A DNA stretch of 64,000 nt, taken from Sphingopyxis bauzanensis (GTDB lineage Bacteria; Pseudomonadota; Alphaproteobacteria; Sphingomonadales; Sphingomonadaceae). Where the stretch lies: assembly GCF_002205675.1 (NCBI RefSeq), contig NZ_NISK01000001.1, forward strand, positions 925,054-989,053, in the 5' to 3' direction. The translations under genes were made by a program, and so were the position numbers. Every line of letters begins with the position of its first letter. Position 1 is the first letter of the stretch. Positions 1-7,258 of the stretch are shown here, one piece after another. The notes under the pieces were generated by a model. The model was not told the DNA's origin and did no database searches. It saw nothing but the letters and a program-made list of their open reading frames with translations.

Positions 1-328
1 GGGCGTGCGCGCCGCTGATCGTCAGGTGCAGCGTCCCGCCCGCCTTGGCGCCGACCGGAAAGCGGATCATCGCGGGCTGGGTGACGTCGGCAAGCCGGTC
101 GCCGACAATCTCGCGCCAGCGACTGACAACCGAGCTCTGGATAAATCCGAATTTACGAAAGGCGGCGCGGCCGATTTCGGGGACAAGGTCGGAGATCGCG
201 CGCGCCTCGCCGCCGCGCGGGCGTTCATAGACGCGCACCGGCGCCTTGGGCTTTTTCGCCCCTGCCTTCGCCGCCGCCTTTTTGGCGGGCGGGCCGTCAC
301 CGCTGTCTTTCGTCATCGCGGGTGCCAT
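1..328 (-). CDS. DciA-like DUF721 protein, C-terminus cut by window edge
   Basis: The minus strand reads open from an ATG at 328 to the left edge (about 109 residues visible). The protein opens with a Lys/Ala/Pro-rich linker (residues 5-30) and then a DUF721-type domain with the phrase VVSRWREIVGDRLA near residues 67-80. DUF721 includes DciA, the helicase-loading factor that replaces DnaC in most bacteria. The gene lies head to head with mutY, with start regions overlapping by a few bases or separated by about 15, an arrangement I recall from other alphaproteobacteria. A second in-frame ATG at 316 is possible; neither start has a clear ribosome binding site. The stop lies outside the window, so this is a partial gene by position, not by mutation. 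Confidence 0.7.
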   Translation of the reverse strand, partial: MAPAMTKDSGDGPPAKKAAAKAGAKKPKAPVRVYERPRGGEARAISDLVPEIGRAAFRKFGFIQSSVVSRWREIVGDRLADVTQPAMIRFPVGAKAGGTLHLTISGAHA

Positions 329-342
329 GCCATAGACGGGGG

Positions 343-1383
343 GTGAGCGTCCAGACTTCCGACATCGATGAGCATATCGTTCGCGACTTCGCGCCGCGCG
401 TCCTGGCGTGGTACGACGCCTCGGCGCGGGTGCTGCCGTGGCGGATTGCGCCGGGCAGCGACGCTGTGCCCGATCCCTATCGCATCTGGCTGGCCGAGGT
501 CATGTTGCAGCAGACGACGGTCGCCGCGGTCGCGGGCTATTTTGCGCGCTTTACCGAATGCTGGCCGACGGTCGCCGATCTGGCGGCGGCCGAGGATGCC
601 GATGTCATGGCCGCGTGGGCCGGGCTGGGCTATTATGCCCGCGCCCGCAATCTGCTCGCCTGCGCGCGCGCCGTGGTCGCGGAGCATGGCGGGCGCTTTC
701 CCGAGAGCGAGGCGGCTTTGCGCGCGCTGCCGGGGATCGGCGACTATACTGCGGCGTCTGTCGCTGCGATCGCGTTTGGCCGACCGGCGGTCGTCGTCGA
801 TGCCAATATCGAAAGAGTCATGGCGCGCCACCGCCTGATCGCGACCCCGCTGCCACTCGCCAAGCGCGAAATTCGCGCAGCGCTGATGCCGCTGGTACCG
901 CAGGATCGACCGGGCGATTTCGCACAGGCGCTGATGGACCTTGGCGCGACGATTTGCACCCCGCGCAGCCCCGTCTGCGCAATCTGTCCGCTGATGGCCG
1001 ACTGCCGCGCGCGCGGGCGACCCGATATCGAGCGGCTGCCGGTCAAACCGCCGAAGAAAGCCAAGCCGCGCCGCCACGGGCTGGCGCACTGGATCGTCCG
1101 TGAGGAGCGGGTCTGGCTTGTCCGCCGCCCCGGCAAAGGCATGCTCGGCGGGATGCGCGCGCTGCCCGGCGGTGACTGGACCGATACCCGCCCGACCGAG
1201 TCGGGCGTCGCAGAGGTCAATCATGGCTTCACCCATTTCGATCTGACGCTGAAACTCGTGCATCGCGAATCCCACGATGCCGCAGCGGAAGGCGAATGGT
1301 GGCCGATCTCAGACCTTGACGCGGCGGGGCTGCCGACGCTCTATCGCAAATTGATCGACAAGATGCTGGAGAGAGACGGATGA
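343..1383 (+). CDS. mutY: A/G-specific adenine DNA glycosylase MutY
   Basis: A 346-residue base-excision-repair glycosylase that removes adenine mispaired with 8-oxoguanine. Visible landmarks are the N-terminal WLAEVMLQQTTV segment with the catalytic Glu, the helix-hairpin-helix LPGIGDYTAASV followed by VVDANIERV with the catalytic Asp, and the iron-sulfur cluster loop with spacing C-x6-C-x2-C-x5-C ending in PLMADC. A short Nudix-like C-terminal domain that recognises 8-oxoG follows. I chose the GTG at 343 because the upstream GTG at 322 would run into the divergent dciA start. Length is normal for the family. The stop overlaps the next start (ATGA at 1380). Confidence 0.95.
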   Translation: MSVQTSDIDEHIVRDFAPRVLAWYDASARVLPWRIAPGSDAVPDPYRIWLAEVMLQQTTVAAVAGYFARFTECWPTVADLAAAEDADVMAAWAGLGYYARARNLLACARAVVAEHGGRFPESEAALRALPGIGDYTAASVAAIAFGRPAVVVDANIERVMARHRLIATPLPLAKREIRAALMPLVPQDRPGDFAQALMDLGATICTPRSPVCAICPLMADCRARGRPDIERLPVKPPKKAKPRRHGLAHWIVREERVWLVRRPGKGMLGGMRALPGGDWTDTRPTESGVAEVNHGFTHFDLTLKLVHRESHDAAAEGEWWPISDLDAAGLPTLYRKLIDKMLERDG

Positions 1384-2666
1384 ACATGATGGTTTCGCGC
1401 CGCGCGCTGCTCGGTGGTCTGGCGCTGGGTGGCAGTGCCGCGCTCCTGCCGCGCGCTGCGTTCGCATTCAGGGAAAGCGGGGCGCAGCTTTACCCCGCGA
1501 CCCACGCATTCATCAAAGGCTTCGTCGACCGCCGCGAACTCGCCGGTACCCTCGCCGCGATCGGCAAGGGGCAGGGAACGGCCGAATTTTTCGGCGCCGG
1601 GGTGCAATCGCTGAGCGACCCCGTGCCGGTCGGTCCCGACACACTGTGGCGGCTCTATTCGATGACCAAGCCAGTGACGGGCATCGCGGCGATGCTGCTG
1701 ATCGAAGACGGCAAGATGAAGCTCGACCAGCCGATCGCCGATTTCCTGCCAGGCTTTGCCCGGATGCAGGTCCAGAACACCCCAGACGGGTCGATCACCG
1801 ACCTGCGTCCGGCGAACACCCAGATTACCGTGCGACACCTGCTCACCCATACCGCAGGGCTCGGCTATAATATCATCCAGAAGGGGCCGATCAAAAAGGC
1901 CTATGACGATGCCGGTATCGTCGGCGGTTCGGCGAGCCGTTTGCCGATCCCCGGCATGGCGCCGGTGACGCCCGCGCCCAGTCTGGCGGCGATGGCCGAC
2001 CGCCTCGCTGCGCTGCCGCTGATCTATGAACCCGGCACCCAGTGGAGCTATTCGATCAGCCTCGACCTGCTCGGCCGGGTGATCGAGGTTGCTGCCGGGC
2101 AGCCGTTCGACGCGTTCCTGAAAGCGCGGCTGTTCGATCCGCTCGGCATGACCAGCACGAGTTTCCAGGTCGGTGCCAAAGACGTGGGACGCTTTACCAC
2201 CAACTATGCACCCTATGGCGGTGCGCTGATTCCGTTCGATCCGGCGACCAGCTCGATTTATCTCGATCCGCCGCCCTATCCGTTCGGCGGCGGCGGGCTG
2301 GTGTCGAGTGCGCGTGATTATGACCGTTTCCTCGCGATGCTGCTCGGCGAGGGTGCGACCGGCGGGAAACGCGTGATGAAAGTGGAAACGGCACGGCTCG
2401 CGATGTCAAACCTGATTGATGACAGCGTGAACCGCAAAGGGACCTTTATCGACGGTCAGGGCTTTGGTGCGGGCGGGCGCGTGTCGCTGCCGAGTTCGCC
2501 GGGCGGCGCCGGCATTTTTGGCTGGGCGGGCGCCGCCGGAACGATCGGCTTTGTCCACCGCGGGCTGGGTTATCGCGCCGCGGCCTATGCGCAATATATG
2601 CCGTCGGGCGCGCTGCCGTTTCAGGAGAAGTTCGGCGAGACCTTCTTCAAGGACGTGATGGCCTGA
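1380..2666 (+). CDS. Serine hydrolase, class C beta-lactamase / S12 family, Tat-exported
   Basis: A 428-residue beta-lactamase-fold hydrolase. The N-terminus has a Tat-like signal (SRRALLGG then a hydrophobic stretch ending near AAFA, residue 29), so it probably acts in the periplasm. The SxxK nucleophile is Ser94-Met-Thr-Lys97, and the tyrosine motif is seen in QWSYSISLD. Family members include D-alanyl-D-alanine carboxypeptidases, D-aminopeptidases and esterases (EstB type); the substrate cannot be told from sequence. It overlaps mutY by 4 bp and nudC by 1 bp, so the three are probably co-transcribed, although no functional link is evident. Confidence 0.88.
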   Translation: MNMMVSRRALLGGLALGGSAALLPRAAFAFRESGAQLYPATHAFIKGFVDRRELAGTLAAIGKGQGTAEFFGAGVQSLSDPVPVGPDTLWRLYSMTKPVTGIAAMLLIEDGKMKLDQPIADFLPGFARMQVQNTPDGSITDLRPANTQITVRHLLTHTAGLGYNIIQKGPIKKAYDDAGIVGGSASRLPIPGMAPVTPAPSLAAMADRLAALPLIYEPGTQWSYSISLDLLGRVIEVAAGQPFDAFLKARLFDPLGMTSTSFQVGAKDVGRFTTNYAPYGGALIPFDPATSSIYLDPPPYPFGGGGLVSSARDYDRFLAMLLGEGATGGKRVMKVETARLAMSNLIDDSVNRKGTFIDGQGFGAGGRVSLPSSPGGAGIFGWAGAAGTIGFVHRGLGYRAAAYAQYMPSGALPFQEKFGETFFKDVMA

Positions 2667-3535
2667 TGCCGTTGCCGCTGGGCTTTACCGGCGCGCGGCT
2701 CGACCGCGCCGACCAACTGCGCAGCGATTCCGCCCGCTTTGGCGCGGCGCGGGCCGACCCGCGCGCGCGCTGCTTGCTGCTCGACGGGATCGATTGTGTG
2801 CCGGGCGAGGGCGGTGGGTTGTGCTGGGAACCGCTCGATCCTGCCGATGACCGCGCGCTGATGCTGCTCGGCCTCGACGATGCCGGTATCCCCCATTTTG
2901 TCCGCGAAGCCGCACCCGGGGCGCGCATCGACGCACGCTCGCGCACCGTCATGCGCCTGCTGCCGCTGCTGTCGGCCGAGGAAGTGGCGTTGTACGGCGG
3001 CGCGCGCAGTCTGGTCGACTGGCACGCGCGGCATCGTTTCTGCGCCGTATGCGGTACGCCGACCGAGGTGTTCCGCGCCGGTTGGGGGCGTCGCTGCGGC
3101 AGCTGCAATGCCGAACATTTCCCGCGCGTCGATCCGGTCGTCATCATGCTTGCCGAATGCGATGGGCGGGTGCTGATCGGACGGCAGGGCGGGTTTCCGC
3201 CCGGCTTCTTCTCGGCGCTGGCGGGGTTCGTCGAGCCCGGCGAATCGCTGGAGGAGGCGGTGGCGCGCGAATTGTTCGAAGAGGCAGGCATCCGCGTTTC
3301 CGACGTAACCTATGTGGCGAGCCAGCCCTGGCCCTTCCCGTCGTCCCTGATGATCGGCTGCCGCGCCGTCGCGACCGATCCGGCGCTGACCCTCGACACC
3401 ACCGAGATCGAGGCGGCGATGTGGGTCGACAAGGCCGAGGTGCGCGCCGCGCTCGCGGGCGACATGGGCGCGCCGTTTCTGGCCCCGCCGCCACTGGCGA
3501 TCGCGCGTTACTTGCTCGAGGATTGGGCGGGGTAG
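2666..3535 (+). CDS. nudC: NAD(+)/NADH diphosphatase NudC
   Basis: A 289-residue Nudix hydrolase that cleaves NADH, and in some bacteria NAD-capped RNA, to NMN(H) and AMP. A four-cysteine zinc ribbon (CAVCGTPTE then CGSCN) lies at residues about 125-150, followed by the Nudix box, seen as GFVEPGESLEEAVARE then LFEEAGI at about 187-209. The SQPWPFPSS segment, which is diagnostic of NudC, follows. Length and domain order are typical. The start overlaps the preceding stop as TGATG. Confidence 0.94.
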   Translation: MPLPLGFTGARLDRADQLRSDSARFGAARADPRARCLLLDGIDCVPGEGGGLCWEPLDPADDRALMLLGLDDAGIPHFVREAAPGARIDARSRTVMRLLPLLSAEEVALYGGARSLVDWHARHRFCAVCGTPTEVFRAGWGRRCGSCNAEHFPRVDPVVIMLAECDGRVLIGRQGGFPPGFFSALAGFVEPGESLEEAVARELFEEAGIRVSDVTYVASQPWPFPSSLMIGCRAVATDPALTLDTTEIEAAMWVDKAEVRAALAGDMGAPFLAPPPLAIARYLLEDWAG

Positions 3536-3536
3536 C

Positions 3537-3713
3537 TCCTCCCTTTCGCGCAGCGATGGGGAGGGACCGTTCGCGAAGCGAATGGTGGCGGGGCCGCAAC
3601 CTTCGCGCCAAAGCCCCTCCGTCAGCGCTGCGCCTCCGGCGCAGTTTATCACGAGCGCCGGCAAGGCAGTCGAAGGGCGCTGCCACCTCCCCATGGCTTC
3701 GCCACCGGGAGGA
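3537..3713 (+). repeat. Dispersed sphingomonad repeat, copy 1
   Basis: A 177-bp non-coding element between the convergent nudC and popZ genes. Its ends form an imperfect inverted repeat: TCCTCCCTTTCGCGCAGCGA with GGGGAGGG near 3560 at the left, and CCTCCCCATGGCTTCGCCAC then GGGAGGA at the right. The inside contains the phrase GGTGGCGGGGCCGCAACC. A related copy lies inverted at 63107-63243 and a one-sided remnant at 52237-52266. It may also act as a two-way terminator here, which is inference. Confidence 0.8.
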
Positions 3714-3721
3714 TTATGAGA

Positions 3722-4144
3722 TCAAATCCGCCGCCCGGTAATCCGGCCGATTTCCTTCGCTACCATCGCTTCGACCAGCGACGGCAAATTGCTGTCGAGC
3801 CAGTCTTTCAGCATCGGGCGCAGCGCGTCGAGCACGACGTCCTCCATCGTGCGGCCCGCAGCGGCAGGCGCCGCAACCGTCGCGGCGGCAACTGCGGGTG
3901 CGATCGCGGCGGTTAACGCCTCGAGTGATTGGCGCGCCGCATCGGCGCTGGCTTCGGAAACCAGTTCGTCAGCCGCGGGCGCAGCTTCGGCGCCGTCATC
4001 TTCTTCGTCGTGCAGATCGAGAATATCTTCGGCGACCGCGGGCGTGATTTCGCGCGCCGCACCGGGGGCTTCATCGCGTGCGATCACGCGCCTGATCGAC
4101 GACAATATATCTTCCATCGATGGTTCCCGCGACATATCGCCCAT
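3722..4144 (-). CDS. popZ: PopZ-type polar organizing protein (DUF2497)
   Basis: A 140-residue protein with the two conserved ends of the PopZ/DUF2497 family. The N-terminal helix SREPSMEDILSSIRRVIARD binds client proteins. The C-terminal helices, beginning LDALRPMLKDWLDSNLPSLV, drive self-assembly. The middle is a low-complexity acidic and Ala-rich linker, as in Caulobacter PopZ, which builds a polar matrix that anchors the parS-ParB complex and cell-cycle regulators. The ATG at 4144 is preceded by AGGGGG about 6 bases upstream, so I prefer it over a TTG at 4150. It lies downstream of tolC on the same strand with a gap of about 77 bp. Confidence 0.88.
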   Translation of the reverse strand: MGDMSREPSMEDILSSIRRVIARDEAPGAAREITPAVAEDILDLHDEEDDGAEAAPAADELVSEASADAARQSLEALTAAIAPAVAAATVAAPAAAGRTMEDVVLDALRPMLKDWLDSNLPSLVEAMVAKEIGRITGRRI

Positions 4145-4221
4145 AACCAACCCCCTAAACCACCGCGATTACCGGATGGTTAACTATGCTCTTACCGATT
4201 TGGGGCGAGTTTTGCCAAGCT

Positions 4222-5709
4222 TTATTGTCGCGGCAGTGCGGGCGGTCCAACCGGAACGCTGGCGGTTGCCGCCGGGACGGCGCGGGTGTCGGTCGCCTGC
4301 TGCTGCGGCGCTGGGTCGTCGGCCCAGTCGAAGATCTGGCCTTGGACGCGCTGGTAATTGACCTCAGGGTCATAAAGCGCGCCGCCCTCGATCCCCAGAT
4401 CGCGCGCTTCGGCCTTGCCCATCGCGGCGAGCACCGAGAAGGCGGCGACATAGCTGTTACGCTGCGCCGACACCAGCTGGACCTGGGTGTTCAGATATTC
4501 CTGTTCGGCATTCAAAATGTCGAGGATCGAACGCGTGCCGACGCTGTTTTCGGCGCGCACGCCCTCCAGCGACAGGCCGTTGGCGCTCACGGCCTGCTGC
4601 GTCGCGGCGATGATCTGCTCGTTTGCGCGCCAGGCGGCATAGGCGCCGCGGGTCTGGGCGATGACGCTGCGTTCAACCTCGACGTAATTTTCGATCGCCT
4701 GGCTGGTACGCGACTGCGCCTGGCGCACCTGCGCCGACGGACGTCCGCCCTGAAAGATCGGGATCGTCAGCGACAGCCCGGCCGCTGCGCTTTTCGTGGT
4801 ATTTTCGGACGTCGGATCGTTCACCGAATTCAGGTTGTTGTTGTACCCGCCGCTGGTCGTCGCTGAGAGTTTGGGTAGCCGGGTCGCGCGCGCGACGCCG
4901 ATGTCGGCGCGGCTGGCATTAACCGCCTGATTCGCCGCTTCGATGTCGGGATTGCTGGTCAGCGCGATCGCGACGGCTTCGTCGGGGGAGGCTGGCAGGT
5001 TCGGCAACTGCGGCGGCTGCTCAAGGTCAACCGGTGCTTCGCCGACCAGCCGGACATAGGATTCCCGGCTGGCAATCAGGTTCGCTTCGGCGGTCCGAAG
5101 ATCACCCTCGGCCAGCGCGAGCCGCGCCTCCGATTGCGCAACGTCGGTGCGGGTCAGGTCGCCGATTTCGAAGCGGTCGCTTGTCGCCTGCAAATTGGTG
5201 CGCAGCACCGCTACATTCTTCTGGTTCAGCTGTACGATCGCCTGATCGCGGATGACGTCCATATAGGCGCCGACGGTCTGGGCAAAAATGCTCGCCTCGG
5301 TGGCGCGCAGGTCGGCCTGACCCGCCTCCACGCGAAATTTGGCGGCCTTGACCGCATTACGCACCGCGCCGCCCTGATAGATCGGCACCGACAGCTGCCC
5401 GCCGACACTGACAAAGCGCTTGGGCGAGAAAAAACTGTTGCCGGGCAGCACCAGATTTTCCTGATAGTCGACGCCGACGCCAACATTGGGCAGGCCGCCC
5501 GATTTCTGGATCGGGACATTTTCGTCGTTGGCGCGCTGTCCGGCGCGCGCCGCGGTCAGCGTCGGATTGTTTTCATAGGCTTTTGCCAGCGCCTCCTGCA
5601 AAGTTTCGGCGTGCGCCGCCGACGACAGCGCCAAGGCGCCGACGGCGAGACCGGCGAGCCATCGGGCGCGGGGGAGAGGCCGTTTCTTATCGGTATCGAG
5701 CATCGTCAT
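4222..5709 (-). CDS. tolC: TolC family outer membrane efflux/secretion channel
   Basis: A 495-residue outer membrane factor. It has a signal peptide (hydrophobic LAGLAVGALALSSAAHA, cleaved before ETLQEAL) followed by two internally repeated OEP halves rich in coiled-coil heptads, such as the stretches around NNPTLTAARAGQRA and NPDIEAANQAVNASRADIGV. TolC trimers form the outer membrane exit duct for type I secretion and RND pumps. The C-terminal tail is Pro/Ala-rich. The ATG at 5709 has an AGG 6-8 bases upstream; an ATG at 5703 and a TTG at 5724 are alternatives. It follows the PIMT-like gene with a 30-bp gap and is probably one operon with it. No inner-membrane pump partner is adjacent. Confidence 0.93.
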   Translation of the reverse strand: MTMLDTDKKRPLPRARWLAGLAVGALALSSAAHAETLQEALAKAYENNPTLTAARAGQRANDENVPIQKSGGLPNVGVGVDYQENLVLPGNSFFSPKRFVSVGGQLSVPIYQGGAVRNAVKAAKFRVEAGQADLRATEASIFAQTVGAYMDVIRDQAIVQLNQKNVAVLRTNLQATSDRFEIGDLTRTDVAQSEARLALAEGDLRTAEANLIASRESYVRLVGEAPVDLEQPPQLPNLPASPDEAVAIALTSNPDIEAANQAVNASRADIGVARATRLPKLSATTSGGYNNNLNSVNDPTSENTTKSAAAGLSLTIPIFQGGRPSAQVRQAQSRTSQAIENYVEVERSVIAQTRGAYAAWRANEQIIAATQQAVSANGLSLEGVRAENSVGTRSILDILNAEQEYLNTQVQLVSAQRNSYVAAFSVLAAMGKAEARDLGIEGGALYDPEVNYQRVQGQIFDWADDPAPQQQATDTRAVPAATASVPVGPPALPRQ

Positions 5710-5739
5710 GTCAGCCTGAAACAAGGAGGGATGTGGCTT

Positions 5740-6402
5740 TTAGAATGTGAAGCCCGCCGGGGCGGCAAAACCGGGTAGCGGCGCGACGTCCATGTCAGCA
5801 AAGCTGCGCAGCGCGATGGTGCCGCCCGCCTTCACCCCCTGGACCAGCCGCGTCACCGCGCCGTCGGGGCGCGCTGTGACCAGGCGACCGCCGTCGGCCA
5901 GCTGTCCGACCAGCGTGTCGGGCAGTGTTTCGATCGCGCCTTCCACGATGATGCGGTCGAACGGGGCAGCGTTTGGCGCACCTGCGCTCAGTGTTCCGGC
6001 GACCCAATGGATATTCGCTTCGCTGGTCGCCGCCTGCGCGATCGCCATCAGCTCGGCCCGTTCCTCGACCGCATGGACCTCGGCGCCGAGCCGCGCCAGC
6101 ACCGCGGCCGTATAGCCCGTCGCACTGCCGATCAGCAGCACCCGCTGGCCGGGGCGGATCGCGGCGGCGACGAGCATGCGGCCGGTGACCAGCGGCGCGT
6201 TGAGTGCGCGCCCGTGGCCCAGCGCAATCGCGCGGTCGGTATAGGCAACACTCGCCAGATGGGCGGGCACATGCGCTTCGCGCGGCGCCGCCGCCATCGC
6301 GCCGACCACCGCCGCGTCGATGACGTCGTTGGTGCGCAACTGGCTGTCGATCATGGCAGCGCGCATGTCCGCCGCGGTGATTTCGCTAAACTTCGTCGCC
6401 AT
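5740..6402 (-). CDS. Protein-L-isoaspartate O-methyltransferase family protein
   Basis: A 220-residue SAM-dependent methyltransferase-fold protein of the PCMT family. Canonical members repair isoaspartyl residues. The N-terminus carries a family-type segment (MRAAMIDSQLRTNDVID), and the SAM-binding motif I region is VLLIGSATGYTAAVLARLG. That loop reads G-S-A-T-G instead of the more usual G-(T/S)-G-S-G. I read the FDRIIVEGAIETLPD segment as motif II. The divergent SAM loop means the repair activity is not assured. ATG 6402 follows AAGGCTG. The gene heads a likely operon with tolC. Confidence 0.85.
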   Translation of the reverse strand: MATKFSEITAADMRAAMIDSQLRTNDVIDAAVVGAMAAAPREAHVPAHLASVAYTDRAIALGHGRALNAPLVTGRMLVAAAIRPGQRVLLIGSATGYTAAVLARLGAEVHAVEERAELMAIAQAATSEANIHWVAGTLSAGAPNAAPFDRIIVEGAIETLPDTLVGQLADGGRLVTARPDGAVTRLVQGVKAGGTIALRSFADMDVAPLPGFAAPAGFTF

Positions 6403-6461
6403 CAGCCTTTTCCGATTCCCTGGGGCCATGAACCTGTGCGGGCAGCTCTAGCCCAACCAAT

Positions 6462-6485
6462 GCTGTATTGCAATAGTAATACAGC
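6462..6485 (-). promoter_or_regulatory. Dyad operator-like site upstream of the PIMT-tolC operon
   Basis: A perfect 8-bp inverted repeat GCTGTATT / AATACAGC separated by 8 bp. Read on the minus strand, a candidate -35 (TTGCAA) lies inside it, 17 bp before a weak TAGAGC -10. The dyad starts about 60 bp upstream of the methyltransferase start. The shape is that of a TetR- or MarR-type operator; no cognate regulator is adjacent. Confidence 0.4.
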
Positions 6486-6651
6486 CTCTGTCCGCATAGA
6501 CGCGCATAGCTCGCAACACGAGTGCCGCCAACCCCGCATCATGGGGTGCGCGGGTGTGCGGGCGAATCCTTGACAAGGCAGCGAAACCCCCTCACTAGCG
6601 GCGCCGTCCAACACCCGGCCCATCCCTCTGGGATGCGGTTACTTGGCATGA

Positions 6652-6725
6652 GGCCCGATGGCGGAGTGGTGACGCAGCGGATTGCAAATCCGTGCACGCC
6701 GGTTCGATTCCGGCTCGGGCCTCCA
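6652..6725 (+). tRNA. tRNA-Cys (anticodon GCA)
   Basis: A 74-nt cloverleaf. The acceptor stem pairs GGCCCGA (6652-6658) with TCGGGCC (6715-6721), followed by discriminator U and an encoded CCA. The anticodon arm is CGGAT-TGCAAAT-CCG with GCA at the anticodon, and the T arm contains the standard GGTTCGATTCC. U at position 73 fits tRNA-Cys. A TTGACA hexamer at 6570 may be its -35, but no convincing -10 follows. The stretch 6726-6862 after it is relatively A/T-rich and holds no gene I can see. Confidence 0.97.
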
Positions 6726-6862
6726 CCGAGTTTTACCTTTAAAATCAAAACTTAGCTCTTGGGAATTGCTCCCCGCATTCCCGCGGGTTACGGCGATACA
6801 GTCGGCCCGATTCCAACCTAAGAGACTGGATTTCCAACTAAAATTGGTCCCATATCAGGGGC

Positions 6863-7213
6863 TTAAAGGGCGGAGTATCTGCCGCTGCAATGCATGTGGG
6901 GATTTGATTTTATGATAATCGCTCCGGCCGGCGGCCAACGGTAACGCTCACAAGCGATGCCATCGCCCTCGCCATCGCCGTCCATGCCTTCTCGATTGCT
7001 GGGCTCGCCGCGATGGATTGGAGCGGTGCCTGCGGCCCGAGCATCGTTGCATCCCGACCAATGGTCGCCCTCCCGCGGCGCGCGCTCCCCCACGGCGCCG
7101 GTCGCCACTGCAACCTGCTTTGCAGTCGATACAGCGGCGGCTCGCTGTTCGGGGCTTGCGAATGCCCAACCTCCGACGGCGGCAGCGCTGATCAGTCCCA
7201 ACCCGACAAGCAC
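6863..7213 (-). CDS. Excalibur calcium-binding domain protein, membrane-anchored
   Basis: A 116-residue protein with one N-terminal hydrophobic segment (LVGLGLISAAAVGGWAFA) and a C-terminal Excalibur domain: SGCNDARAAGTAPIHRGEP, then the DxDxDGxxCE-type signature MDGDGEGDGIACE. The domain has an EF-hand-like loop and often sits on cell-surface proteins and nucleases. The only start codon available after the in-frame upstream stop is GTG at 7213. After the Excalibur signature there is a tail of about 28 residues with no recognisable motif. It lies 45 bp downstream of dctD on the same strand. Confidence 0.75.
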   Translation of the reverse strand: MLVGLGLISAAAVGGWAFASPEQRAAAVSTAKQVAVATGAVGERAPREGDHWSGCNDARAAGTAPIHRGEPSNREGMDGDGEGDGIACERYRWPPAGAIIIKSNPHMHCSGRYSAL

Positions 7214-7258
7214 GCTACCCGACGCCGACGCCTCGATCGTCGCCGGGCCGCCGATCGT

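Noticed and set aside
313..1275. Long open frame on the minus strand across mutY
   Set aside because: It is antisense to a clear MutY, has Arg/Ala/Gly-rich shadow composition and no recognisable motif.
6570..6598. Promoter for tRNA-Cys with TTGACA at 6570
   Set aside because: The hexamers at 16-18 bp spacing fit the -10 consensus poorly, so it is mentioned only in the tRNA entry.
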